Source: JAHFQJ01 sp046050125 (GTDB lineage: Bacteria; Pseudomonadota; Gammaproteobacteria; Burkholderiales; Burkholderiaceae). Taken from it: a DNA stretch of 12,265 nt. The notes under the pieces were generated by a model. The model saw only the letters and a list, made by a program, of their open reading frames with translations, was not told the origin of the DNA and ran no database searches. The position numbers and the translations under genes are program-made. Shown one piece after another: positions 1-7,203 of the stretch. The stretch spans positions 1 through 12,265 of the forward strand of contig JBJOQB010000018.1 of NCBI GenBank assembly GCA_046050125.1, read 5' to 3'. The first letter of the stretch is position 1; each line of letters opens with the position of its first letter.

Positions 1-2
1 CT

Positions 3-308
3 TTTGTAATGGACGATATTTTATTAGCTGGTTTAATTGCTAATAGTGATGCTCCAAAAGACTTCGCAATCGTTGGCTCTACATTACGTCAAGAACCGTA
101 CGGCGTTATGTTCCGTAAAAATGATGAAGGTTTCAAAGATTTAGTAAATAAAACATTAAAAGGTTTAATGAAATCTGGCGAAATCAACAAAATTTATGCT
201 AAATGGTTTACTACACCAATTCCACCAAAAAATATTAACTTAAACTTTGCAATGTCAGCTGAATTAAAAGCAGCAATTGCTAATCCAAATGATAAAGGTG
301 TTGAATAA
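3..308 (+). CDS. gltI: Glutamate/aspartate ABC transporter periplasmic binding protein, 3' end (partial)
   Basis: This is the C-terminal ~101 residues of a periplasmic solute-binding protein; the 5' end lies outside the window. The frame is open from base 3, so the Met codon at 9 is internal, not a start. The segment closely follows the C-terminus of E. coli GltI as I remember it: a MDDxLLAG motif, QEPYGVMFRK, a WF..PIPPKN segment, and an ending of the form ANPNDKG. The family (periplasmic binding protein type 3) captures glutamate and aspartate in the periplasm and delivers them to a GltJK membrane channel. The three following genes supply that channel and its ATPase, which supports the assignment. 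A hairpin with a T-run follows 38 bp after the stop. Confidence 0.9.
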   Translation, partial: FVMDDILLAGLIANSDAPKDFAIVGSTLRQEPYGVMFRKNDEGFKDLVNKTLKGLMKSGEINKIYAKWFTTPIPPKNINLNFAMSAELKAAIANPNDKGVE

Positions 309-346
309 TATTTAACTATATTAGTTATATTATTTAACTAAATTTG

Positions 347-381
347 AAAGCACTATAATATTTCAAGTATGGTGCTTTTTT
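347..381 (+). terminator. Intra-operon hairpin with T-run between gltI and gltJ
   Basis: Arms 347-357 and 368-378 pair over 11 bp with one T.G wobble (AAAGCAC matching GTGCTTT is its core). The loop is 10 nt and T376-381 gives a run of six T. This is a typical Rho-independent shape. Its place directly behind the binding-protein gene suggests partial termination, or 3'-end protection, so that gltI is expressed above the membrane genes. That is an inference. Confidence 0.75.
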
Positions 382-419
382 ATTCTCTTTCTAACTTAAG
401 CTAGCTATTTATATTCAAA

Positions 420-449
420 TTGTTTTTGAGAAATTAATAGCTATATATT
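420..449 (+). promoter_or_regulatory. Possible secondary promoter for gltJKL
   Basis: TTGTTT (420-425) and TATATT (444-449) are separated by 18 nt; TATATA at 442-447 gives a 16-nt alternative. It lies between the hairpin after gltI and the gltJ start, where an internal promoter would be useful. An 8-bp inverted repeat (TAGCTATT 402-409, AATAGCTA 436-443) overlaps it. In AT-rich DNA such matches are common, so this is weak. Confidence 0.25.
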
Positions 450-477
450 AAATTTGTGTTTAAATTCTGGAGATGAT

Positions 478-1212
478 ATGTCAAGCTACCACTGGGATTG
501 GAGTATATTTACTCAAATTTCTGATGATGATAGACCGTATTATGAATGGTTAATAGAAGGGTTTTCATGGACATTTAAAGTTGCTATTTGTGCATTTATA
601 ATTGCTATGATAATTGGTTCTATTTTAGGTATTATGCGAACTACTAATAGCAAAAAACTTAATTTGATTGGTAATTCATATGTAGAATTATTTCGTAATA
701 TTCCATTAATTGTACAACTATTTTTATGGTTTCATGTTATGCCTGAGGTTTTACCAGAGTCTATGGGTATGTGGGTTAAACAAAATGTTCAATCTTGGGT
801 ATTAGCTATATTGGGTTTAGGTTTATTTACCTCTGCACGTATTTCAGAACAAGTTCGTTCTGGTATTTTAACCATACCAAGTGGTCAAAGAATGGCTGGA
901 TTAGCTCTGGGTTTAACTGAGTGGCAAACTTACTTATATGTAAGATTACCAATGGCTTATCGCATAATTATGCCTACATTGACATCTGAATCAATGAATA
1001 TATTTAAGAATTCTTCAGTAACATTTGCAGTAGGTGTATTAGAAACATTCTTCTACGGTAAGCAAATGATAGAAAAAACAGCTCAAGAATATGAAGTATT
1101 AATTGCTATAGCATTAATTTATGTTTGTGTTGCTCTAAGTGCTAATTTGATTATGGGTAGAATTGAACGTATGACACGAGTGCCTGGATTTATTAGTAAG
1201 GGAGGCAAATAA
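478..1212 (+). CDS. gltJ: Glutamate/aspartate ABC transporter permease GltJ
   Basis: An inner-membrane permease of the HisM/polar amino-acid type, 244 aa. I place the start at 478 because GGAG (469-472) sits 5 nt upstream and the protein then begins MSSYHWDWSIF, matching the WxWxIF opening of GltJ. A longer reading from 454 would put the ribosome site inside the coding region. Hydrophobic segments lie near residues 31-53, 74-90, 106-121 and 205-228. The cytoplasmic EAA-type loop that contacts the ATPase is near 138-158, with GLALGLT and RLP. The motif LFRNIPLIVQ (71-80) is characteristic of the family. The stop overlaps the gltK start by one base, which indicates translational coupling. GltJ pairs with GltK as a heterodimeric channel. 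Confidence 0.92.
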   Translation: MSSYHWDWSIFTQISDDDRPYYEWLIEGFSWTFKVAICAFIIAMIIGSILGIMRTTNSKKLNLIGNSYVELFRNIPLIVQLFLWFHVMPEVLPESMGMWVKQNVQSWVLAILGLGLFTSARISEQVRSGILTIPSGQRMAGLALGLTEWQTYLYVRLPMAYRIIMPTLTSESMNIFKNSSVTFAVGVLETFFYGKQMIEKTAQEYEVLIAIALIYVCVALSANLIMGRIERMTRVPGFISKGGK

Positions 1213-1871
1213 TGAGTTTAGATTTTAATGTAATTACAGATAACACATCTTATTTATTACAAGGCTTGCGTTATAGTGCTCAAGTTACTTTAGTGGCGAT
1301 GTTTGGTGGTATATTTTTAGGTACGATATTAGCTATGATGCGTTTGTCATCAAGCAAGGTATTATCATCAATTGCAACATTATATATTAATACATTCCGA
1401 AGCATACCATTGGTGCTAGTATTATTAATATTTTTCTTATTCATGCCAAAAATTACAGGCATACCAATTGGTGCAGACCAATCAGCATATATTACCTTTA
1501 CTATATTTGAAGCAGCTTATTATGCTGAAATTATGCGAGCTGGTATTCAGTCTGTTTCTAAAGGGCAAACATTTGCTGGTTATGCTATGGGTTTAACTTA
1601 TGGGCAAACAATGCAACATATTATTTTGCCACAAGCATTTAGAAATGTATTACCAATTCTTTTAACCCAAACTATTATTCTATTTCAGGATATTTCATTA
1701 GTGTATGCAATTGGTGCTACTGACTTCTTAGGTGCTGCAGATAAGCTAAATCAAAGAGATTTTAAACCAGTTGAGTTATATTTATTTGTTGCAGTTGTGT
1801 ATTTTATATTATGTTTTGGTTTATCTAAATTAGTTAAGTCTTTGCAAAATAAAATAGCAATTATCCGATAA
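1212..1871 (+). CDS. gltK: Glutamate/aspartate ABC transporter permease GltK
   Basis: The second permease subunit, 219 aa, close to the usual length. GGAGG (1201-1205) lies 6 nt before the ATG, and the start shares a base with the gltJ stop (TAATG). Hydrophobic spans are near residues 22-43, 65-80, 92-106, 145-165 and 188-206. The EAA loop is clear: EIMRAGIQSVSKGQ (106-119), then GYAMGLTYGQ and ILPQAF (138-143). FRSIPLVLVLL (62-72) matches the conserved FR.IPL motif of polar amino-acid permeases. It is expected to form the transmembrane channel with GltJ and to couple to GltL through the EAA loop. It is separated from gltL by 47 nt with no evident terminator, so the operon continues. Confidence 0.92.
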   Translation: MSLDFNVITDNTSYLLQGLRYSAQVTLVAMFGGIFLGTILAMMRLSSSKVLSSIATLYINTFRSIPLVLVLLIFFLFMPKITGIPIGADQSAYITFTIFEAAYYAEIMRAGIQSVSKGQTFAGYAMGLTYGQTMQHIILPQAFRNVLPILLTQTIILFQDISLVYAIGATDFLGAADKLNQRDFKPVELYLFVAVVYFILCFGLSKLVKSLQNKIAIIR

Positions 1872-1918
1872 TCAATATATTTAATGAATTAAATATTTTA
1901 AATACTGAAGGTAAAATT

Positions 1919-2683
1919 ATGAGTAATAACAATACTAAAGATACACAGCCAATGATTCAAATTCAAGATATATCTAAATGGTATGGCGAATTTCAGGTAT
2001 TAACTAATTGTACAACTAATATCCGTAAGGGTGAAGTTGTAGTTGTATGTGGTCCTTCTGGTTCTGGTAAATCTACGCTAATTAAATGTGTAAATGCACT
2101 TGAGCCATTCCAAAAGGGTAATATTATCGTTGATGGTACACCAATTGCAAATAATAAAAATTTGCCACAACTTCGCTCAAGAGTGGGTATGGTGTTCCAA
2201 CATTTTGAATTATTCCCACACTTAACAATTACTGAAAATTTAGTACTAGCACAAGTAAAAGTGCTAAAACGCAGTAGAGATGAAGCGTTGAAAAAAGGCT
2301 TAAAATACTTAGATAGAGTGGGTTTAAGTGCTCATGCACATAAATTTCCTGGGCAATTATCAGGTGGACAGCAACAACGTGTAGCAATTGCTAGAGCATT
2401 ATCTATGGATCCAATTTGCATGTTATTTGATGAGCCAACGTCTGCTCTTGACCCTGAAATGGTAAATGAAGTGTTAGATGTAATGGTTGAATTAGCTCAT
2501 GAAGGCATGACTATGATGTGTGTAACCCATGAAATGGGATTTGCTCGTAAAGTTGCAAATCGTGTAATATTCATGGATAAAGGACATATTATTGAAGATT
2601 GTGATAAGAAAGAGTTCTTTGAAAATCCAGATAACCGCTCTGACCGTGCTAAACAATTCTTATCTAAGATTTTAACACACTAA
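1919..2683 (+). CDS. gltL: Glutamate/aspartate ABC transporter ATP-binding protein GltL
   Basis: Cytoplasmic ATPase of the importer, 254 aa. All ABC motifs are intact: Walker A GPSGSGKS (45-52), Q-loop Gln94 (MVFQ), signature LSGGQ (147-151), Walker B CMLFDE (167-172) with catalytic Glu172, D-loop SALD, and H-loop His204 (VTHEMG). MVFQHFELFPH (91-101) is characteristic of the GlnQ/GltL branch of polar amino-acid transporters. The E. coli enzyme is about 241 aa; the excess here is a polar N-terminal extension before MIQI at residue 12. GAAGG (1907-1911) lies 7 nt before the ATG and supports the start. Specificity for glutamate/aspartate is inferred from the neighbouring gltI, since the ATPase alone does not show it. 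Confidence 0.93.
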   Translation: MSNNNTKDTQPMIQIQDISKWYGEFQVLTNCTTNIRKGEVVVVCGPSGSGKSTLIKCVNALEPFQKGNIIVDGTPIANNKNLPQLRSRVGMVFQHFELFPHLTITENLVLAQVKVLKRSRDEALKKGLKYLDRVGLSAHAHKFPGQLSGGQQQRVAIARALSMDPICMLFDEPTSALDPEMVNEVLDVMVELAHEGMTMMCVTHEMGFARKVANRVIFMDKGHIIEDCDKKEFFENPDNRSDRAKQFLSKILTH

Positions 2684-2713
2684 TATAATCTAGTTTTAAA
2701 TTCGATATTTTAT

Positions 2714-2750
2714 ATGGAGGTATATCTTTATGATATTTCCTCCATTTTTT
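2714..2750 (+). terminator. Rho-independent terminator after gltL
   Basis: ATGGAGG (2714-2720) pairs with CCTCCAT (2739-2745). ATATC/GATAT (2722-2726 / 2732-2736) extends the stem past a small bulge, leaving a 5-nt loop. T2745-2750 is a run of six T on the plus strand. It lies between convergent gltL and the SCO gene. On the minus strand the hairpin is not followed by a clear T-run, so it mainly serves the glt operon. Confidence 0.85.
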
Positions 2751-2771
2751 ATTATATTTATGATTTTATGA

Positions 2772-3377
2772 TTAAATCAATTTATTAATATCTTCTGCCA
2801 TTTGCTCTGCATTCATAGTATACGGCATATATATACGTATATTACCGCTTTTATCTACAAAATAAGCACCTGTAGTATGATTAAATGTATTCTTTTCTTT
2901 AAAAGATGTTACTTTAAAATTACTTTTAATTTTTTCAAGCTCATCTTTAGTAGTAGAAATTCCAATGTAGTTAGGATTAAATGCAGTTAAATAATCTTTT
3001 AGCACATCTGGCTTATCATTATCTACATCTATGCTTACAAACACTACACGGATATTTTTATTATCTCCTAGTATTTTTTGGGTTTGCATAATTTTTGATA
3101 ATGTTGTAGGGCAATAGTCAGGGCATTGCGTAAAACCAAAGGTAACTAATGTACCATCAATTGATTTTCCATTAAGCTTATCATCTTTTTGCAAATTAAA
3201 TGATTTACCCGCAACATCTTTAGTATTAATTTCTGCTTTAAATGCTGTAGAAGCTGTTACATCAACCCCAATAAAACTAGAGTTTGCTGATGAGCTAGAA
3301 TTATTTTGGGCTGAATTACAAGCCAATAAAGACATAGAAGACATTAATACTAATGAGAATTTAAAATATTTATTCAT
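2772..3377 (-). CDS. SCO1/SenC/PrrC family copper-binding lipoprotein
   Basis: A membrane-anchored thioredoxin-fold protein. The family delivers copper to, or reduces, the CuA site of cytochrome c oxidase, and some members act as redox sensors. Numbered from the 3377 start, a lipoprotein signal peptide MNKYFKFSLVLMSSMSLLAC ends in a lipobox with Cys20. A Ser/Asn-rich linker follows, then the domain with FTQCPDYCP (Cys85 and Cys89, the CxxxC copper pair) and the distant ligand His167 (FNHTTG). The length of ~201 aa is normal. An in-frame ATG at 3407 has an AGGA 8 nt upstream and would add ten residues. I prefer 3377 because it gives a standard lipoprotein signal, but 3407 is possible. The gene lies 117 bp or more downstream of hom on the same strand, beyond a small inverted-repeat element. 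No oxidase genes are in view. Confidence 0.87.
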   Translation of the reverse strand: MNKYFKFSLVLMSSMSLLACNSAQNNSSSSANSSFIGVDVTASTAFKAEINTKDVAGKSFNLQKDDKLNGKSIDGTLVTFGFTQCPDYCPTTLSKIMQTQKILGDNKNIRVVFVSIDVDNDKPDVLKDYLTAFNPNYIGISTTKDELEKIKSNFKVTSFKEKNTFNHTTGAYFVDKSGNIRIYMPYTMNAEQMAEDINKLI

Positions 3378-3431
3378 ATATATAGCTAAACAATAATAAT
3401 TTGGCATATTTGTTGTCCTAAAAATTTCTTC

Positions 3432-3505
3432 TAGCTGTACTATTTGTACTATCTGCGTCGTAATTTTAGCGTCCGCCTCTATGGCAAACTATTCTAGTTC
3501 AGCTA
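3432..3505 (-). repeat. 74-bp MITE-like element with 11-bp terminal inverted repeats
   Basis: TAGCTGTACTA (3432-3442) and TAGTTCAGCTA (3495-3505) are inverted repeats with one mismatch. The interior is clearly richer in G+C than its surroundings (CTGCGTCG, GCGTCCGCC). It contains GTACTATTTGTACT followed by CTGCG, which I recall as the core of a dispersed repeat common in Neisseria genomes. It is too short to encode anything. It lies between hom and the SCO gene and probably forms part of the SCO upstream region. Only one copy is in the window, so its repetitive nature is inferred. Confidence 0.55.
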
Positions 3506-3524
3506 TATTTTTAAATCTAATAAA

Positions 3525-4877
3525 CTAATTATTCAATAATTCCAATCTAATTTTCACACTATCTTGCAGATGAATTGCTTTTTGAATATGCTCTAATGCA
3601 TTATTAACATCACCTTCTTTAGCGATATCTGTTAAAATAATTACATCAACTTGTTGCTTATCCTGCGGTTCTTTTTGTAAGATAGCACGAATTGAAATAT
3701 TTTGACTAGCTAATGCTGATGTGATAATTGCCATTATTCCTGCTTTATCATCTACCTTTAATCTTAAATAATAGCGTGTGCTTATTTCTTCAATATTTAG
3801 TACAGGAGTGTTTACAATTGCATCATTTTGAAATGCTAATGGTGGCACTCTACCTAAATTACGATTATTTATATCTAAATTATGATTATTTATATCTCTA
3901 ACCACATCTACTAAATCCGCAATTACAGCAGAAGCTGTAGGCTCAGAACCTGCACCTTTACCATAGTATAAGGTCTGCCCAACAGCGTCGCCACTTACCA
4001 TAACAGCATTCATTGCACCATTAACATTAGCTAAAATATGCTCTTTTGGTAGTAATGCTGGGTGTACACGCAACTCAATGCCATTATTTTGATTTTTTGC
4101 TATACCAAGTAATTTAATTTTATAACCAAGTTCTTGAGCATATGCCATATCACAGCTTTGAATTTTTGTAATGCCTTCAATGTGAGCTTTTGAAAATTGT
4201 ATTGGTATGCCAAATGCAAGAGACGACATAATACTTGTTTTATGTCCTGCATCAATTCCTTCAATATCAAATGTTGGGTCAGCTTCGGCATATCCTAATT
4301 CTTGTGCTTGTTTTAAAACACTGTCAAAGCTTAAGCCTTTTTGATCCATTTCAGATAAAATGAAATTAGTTGTACCATTGACAATACCTGCTAACCAATG
4401 AATATGATTTGCACTTAAACCCTCTCGTAATGCCTTAATAATTGGCACGCCACCTGCTACGGCTGCTTCAAATGCTACAACTACATTATGCTGTCTTGCT
4501 AACTCAAAAATTTCTTTTCCATGGTTTGCAATTAATGCTTTATTTGCTGTAACAATATGTTTTTTATTTTTAATTGCTTGCAATATTACGTCTTTTGCTA
4601 CATCACAACCACCAATTAACTCAACTAATACGTCAATATCATCATCATTTGCTACATCAATTGCATGAGAATGTACTAGAGGTTTTTGTACACAGCTTTG
4701 CATGTTATTAATTATATGTTGAGTTTTTTGTATATCACGACTAGCAACACTAGTAACAAGTATTTCTACTCCTGCTCTACGAATAATCTCATCTTGATTA
4801 CGGCACAGTACTTCTAAGGTACCTTTACCTACTGTACCTAAACCAACTAACCCAACTTTAATTGTTTCTACTAACAT
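3525..4877 (-). CDS. hom: Homoserine dehydrogenase
   Basis: Catalyses NAD(P)H-dependent reduction of aspartate semialdehyde to homoserine, the branch point to threonine and methionine; cytoplasmic. At 450 aa it is slightly longer than the usual ~430-440. The nucleotide-binding motif GLGTVG lies at 12-17. TANKALIA (110-117) carries the conserved Lys113. FEAAVAGGVPII (136-147) and NGTTNFIL (167-174) are family signatures. FDIEGIDAGHK holds the likely catalytic Asp209 and Lys213. A regulatory ACT domain occupies about 368-447, so threonine feedback is expected. Residues 328-341 are an imperfect heptad duplication (DINNHNL / DINNRNL) from a 21-bp tandem repeat, which explains the extra length. 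AAGGG upstream supports the start. It lies 24 nt behind alaA, probably in one operon; thrC, a frequent partner in betaproteobacteria, is absent. Confidence 0.95.
   Translation of the reverse strand: MLVETIKVGLVGLGTVGKGTLEVLCRNQDEIIRRAGVEILVTSVASRDIQKTQHIINNMQSCVQKPLVHSHAIDVANDDDIDVLVELIGGCDVAKDVILQAIKNKKHIVTANKALIANHGKEIFELARQHNVVVAFEAAVAGGVPIIKALREGLSANHIHWLAGIVNGTTNFILSEMDQKGLSFDSVLKQAQELGYAEADPTFDIEGIDAGHKTSIMSSLAFGIPIQFSKAHIEGITKIQSCDMAYAQELGYKIKLLGIAKNQNNGIELRVHPALLPKEHILANVNGAMNAVMVSGDAVGQTLYYGKGAGSEPTASAVIADLVDVVRDINNHNLDINNRNLGRVPPLAFQNDAIVNTPVLNIEEISTRYYLRLKVDDKAGIMAIITSALASQNISIRAILQKEPQDKQQVDVIILTDIAKEGDVNNALEHIQKAIHLQDSVKIRLELLNN
3855..3896. repeat. Two 21-bp tandem copies inside hom
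   Basis: Copies 3855-3875 and 3876-3896 differ at one base (C3862 versus T3883). The length is a multiple of three, so the reading frame is kept and seven residues are duplicated, giving DINNHNL then DINNRNL in the linker between the catalytic and ACT parts. The near identity suggests a recent slippage or duplication event. Confidence 0.9.
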
Positions 4878-4901
4878 TTTTTGCCCTTTTTTATTAATCT
4901 A

Positions 4902-6137
4902 TTATGCATTTGGATTCTTTCGATAATTTTCTAGAAATCTAGCAAATCTAGAAATAGCTTCTTTTAATTCATCTTCATGCGGTAAAAATACAATTCTTAA
5001 ATGGTTTGGTTCATGCCAATGAAAACCACTACCTTGTACTAATAAAACCTTTTCTTGAATTAAAAATTGATGAATAAATTCTTGGTCATTTTTAATTGGA
5101 TACATGGTTTCATCAAGTTTTGGGAATAAGTAAAGTGCAGCACTTGGTTTTACACATGTTACACCTGGAATTTGAGTAATTAAATTGTAGGCTAAATCCC
5201 TTTGACGACGAAGCCTACCATTAGGTGCAGTTAATTCATCAATGCTTTGGTAGCCACCTAATGCAGTTTGTATAGCAAATTGTGATGGTACGTTTGCACA
5301 TAAACGCATGCTAGCAAGCATGTTTAAACCTTCAATATAATCTTTGATTGGCTCTAAATTACCAGATAAAACCAGCCATCCAGCCCTATAACCACATGAA
5401 CGATAATTTTTTGATAAACCATTAAATGTAATAAATGGAATATCACTAGCTAAGCTTGCAATTGATACATGTTTACCTTCATAGATAGTTTTGTCATAAA
5501 TTTCATCAGAAAATATAATTAAACCATGTTTTCTTGCAACTTCTATTATAGATAATAATATATGCTCTGGATATAAAGAACCTGTTGGATTGTTTGGATT
5601 AATGATTACAATTGCTTTTGTATTTGGTGTAACTTTACTTTCAATATCTTTAATACTTGGATACCAGTTATCACTTTCATCACATAAGTAATGAATAGGA
5701 GTACCGCCTGCTAATGTAACACCTGCTGTCCATAACGGATAATCTGGTGCTGGAACTAGTACTTCATCTCCGTGGTTTAGTAAACCATTCATTGTCATGG
5801 TAATTAGCTCTGAAACACCATTCCCAACAATAATATCATCTAATTTTACATTTAAAATACCCTTTTGTTGAGTATAATGCATAATTGCCTTACGTGCAGA
5901 AAATATTCCCTTAGAATCTGAATAGGCGGCGGCGTGCTGTAAATTCAAAATCATATCTTGACGGATTTCTTCAGGAGAATCAAAACCAAATGGTGCCATA
6001 TTACCAATATTTAATTTGATAATTTTATGTCCATCTTCTTCCATTCTTTTAGCTGTTTGCATGATTGGTCCACGTATGTCGTAGCAAACATTATCTAACT
6101 TAGTTGATTTATTAAATGTTTTTGGGAATTTACTCAT
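4902..6137 (-). CDS. alaA: Glutamate-pyruvate aminotransferase (alanine transaminase) AlaA
   Basis: A PLP-dependent fold-type I aminotransferase, 411 aa, making alanine from pyruvate with glutamate as amino donor. It tracks E. coli AlaA (about 405 aa) almost throughout, as I remember it: KLDNVCYDIRGP near the N-terminus, KLNIGN (41-46), NGVSELI (106-112), VPAPDYPLWTA (128-138), NPNNPTG (180-186), FSDEIYDK (209-216) with the cofactor-contacting Asp211 and Tyr214, FNGLSKNYR with the Schiff-base Lys243, and the substrate carboxylate Arg381 (LRIVFLP). No clear ribosome site precedes the ATG at 6137, but homology begins within the first dozen residues. It is probably co-transcribed with hom, 24 nt downstream. 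AlaC-type enzymes are the main alternative, but the CYDIRGP and ASMRLCANVP segments favour AlaA. Confidence 0.93.
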   Translation of the reverse strand: MSKFPKTFNKSTKLDNVCYDIRGPIMQTAKRMEEDGHKIIKLNIGNMAPFGFDSPEEIRQDMILNLQHAAAYSDSKGIFSARKAIMHYTQQKGILNVKLDDIIVGNGVSELITMTMNGLLNHGDEVLVPAPDYPLWTAGVTLAGGTPIHYLCDESDNWYPSIKDIESKVTPNTKAIVIINPNNPTGSLYPEHILLSIIEVARKHGLIIFSDEIYDKTIYEGKHVSIASLASDIPFITFNGLSKNYRSCGYRAGWLVLSGNLEPIKDYIEGLNMLASMRLCANVPSQFAIQTALGGYQSIDELTAPNGRLRRQRDLAYNLITQIPGVTCVKPSAALYLFPKLDETMYPIKNDQEFIHQFLIQEKVLLVQGSGFHWHEPNHLRIVFLPHEDELKEAISRFARFLENYRKNPNA

Positions 6138-6194
6138 TTTTTGATATATATTTGATTTGAATTATTTTAAAACGCCTAGGTTATATTTTGTCTT

Positions 6195-6223
6195 AAAATA
6201 TAGAAATATTCAACTATAATCAA
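6195..6223 (-). promoter_or_regulatory. Possible alaA-hom promoter
   Basis: On the minus strand TTGATT (6218-6223) is followed after 17 nt by TATTTT (6195-6200), giving a leader of about 50 nt before alaA. An 8-bp inverted repeat (TATATTTT 6182-6189, AAAATATA 6195-6202, 5-nt loop) overlaps the -10 and start region. Weak, because AT-rich DNA produces many such matches. Confidence 0.25.
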
Positions 6224-6443
6224 ACGATATTTAATTTGGTAAATAATAAACTGTAAAAATGGCATTTAAATTAGTTTATATTTTTGAACAAGATAATATT
6301 TGAAGTTATAAACTAAAATAAATAATTATTTTTAATTTAACTAAGGTGATGTATAGCTAGATATATGCTTAGCTAATTAAATTTAAAATAAAAAAATATG
6401 TGTTATTCATTGTGGGTAGTAGTGAATCAGATTTCAATTTATG

Positions 6444-6471
6444 GTGTATACCTGCTTGCACAGGTAAGAAG
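6444..6471. repeat. Solitary CRISPR-repeat-like hairpin
   Basis: About 28 nt: a 5' G-T rich start, a perfect stem TACCTG (6449-6454) / CAGGTA (6461-6466) with a 6-nt loop, and a tail reading TAAGAAG. The layout (4-5 nt, stem, loop, stem, ~6-nt tail) resembles class 1 type I-E and I-F repeats, and TAAGAA resembles the I-F 3' end as I recall it. No second copy is present, so this is not an array; it may simply be a hairpin. Confidence 0.25.
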
Positions 6472-6517
6472 TATATATAATAATTCTGTAATATTTCTGA
6501 GTAGTATTTTAGTTAGG

Positions 6518-7123
6518 TTAAGTTCTTTTCCACATAATATCTTCTATACCTAAAGACTTGTTAATACAACGTGCAATAATAAATAACCAATCAGATAATC
6601 GGTTTAAATAATGAATAGTAATTGGTCTTAAATGTTTGACTTCCTCATCATTCAACGAATCTCTTAACATAATTACGCTACGTTCAGCCCTACGGCAAAT
6701 TGTGCGTGCTACATGGGTATAAGATGATAAAATGCTTCCCCCTGGTAAAATAAACTCTTTAAGGCGTTCTAATTGCGAATTATCCCCTTCAATCCATGTA
6801 TCAATATCTTCTAATAACCCAGCTCTTAGTAATTCATAACCTGTAGGTATGCATAACTCTCCGCCGAGGTCAAATAAATCATGCTGAATTAAGCGAAATT
6901 TCCAGTATAGTTGAGCAAATAAATGTTGTGAACTTGGCTCAATTTGGCTTGGGTATGTTGTTTGCATATAAGAAATTAAAAGCCCAATATTACTATTTAA
7001 TTCATCAATATCTCCAATTGCTTGAATTCTTATACTTGATTTGCTAACTCTAGAACCATCACCTAGCCCTGTACTGCCATCATCGCCTGTTCTTGTAGTG
7101 ATTTTTGAAAGTCTGTTTCCCAT
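6518..7123 (-). CDS. Cob(I)alamin adenosyltransferase, PduO type
   Basis: Transfers the adenosyl group of ATP to cob(I)alamin to make coenzyme B12; cytoplasmic, usually a trimer. At 201 aa it has the normal length. The ATP-binding N-terminus TRTGDDGSTGLGDGSRVSK (10-28) is present, followed by GDIDELNS (37-44) with a conserved Asp, FILPGG (124-129), the signature ARTICRRAER (139-148) and YLNRLSDWLF (172-181). These define the PduO/MMAB family rather than CobA/BtuR or EutT. No ribosome site is apparent before the ATG at 7123; homology begins almost at once, so the start is sound. No B12-dependent enzyme or B12 synthesis gene lies nearby, so it probably serves salvage for a distant methylmalonyl-CoA mutase or similar enzyme. 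That is an inference. Confidence 0.93.
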   Translation of the reverse strand: MGNRLSKITTRTGDDGSTGLGDGSRVSKSSIRIQAIGDIDELNSNIGLLISYMQTTYPSQIEPSSQHLFAQLYWKFRLIQHDLFDLGGELCIPTGYELLRAGLLEDIDTWIEGDNSQLERLKEFILPGGSILSSYTHVARTICRRAERSVIMLRDSLNDEEVKHLRPITIHYLNRLSDWLFIIARCINKSLGIEDIMWKRT

Positions 7124-7203
7124 GATTTTTAACTTATTATTTATGAAAGTAATAGGCTTAATTATAGCTAACTTTAAACGAATGTATATAGATGAATTTT
7201 TAG

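Larger units (their letters stand above)
6138..6517. other. Non-coding AT-rich spacer between alaA and the cobalamin adenosyltransferase gene
   Basis: 380 bp without a credible gene. It holds the alaA upstream region, a perfect 10-bp inverted repeat (TTAGTTTATA 6271-6280, TATAAACTAA 6307-6316, 26 nt apart), TAGCTA words near 6354 and 6371, and a CRISPR-repeat-like hairpin at 6444-6471. I see no tRNA and no T-run terminator for the gene ending at 6518. Confidence 0.6.

Noticed and set aside
454..477. Upstream ATG as the start of gltJ
   Set aside because: The GGAG ribosome site lies downstream of it, and homology to GltJ begins at the ATG at 478.
2714..2750. Bidirectional terminator also serving the SCO gene
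   Set aside because: On the minus strand the hairpin is followed by mixed A/T, not a clear T-run, so I claim it only for gltL.
4100..4291. Minus-strand open frame in a second frame inside hom
   Set aside because: hom is continuous and intact across this stretch, so this is a shadow frame and not evidence of a frameshift.
6444..6517. A CRISPR array
   Set aside because: Only one repeat-like unit is present; there is no second copy, spacer series or cas gene.
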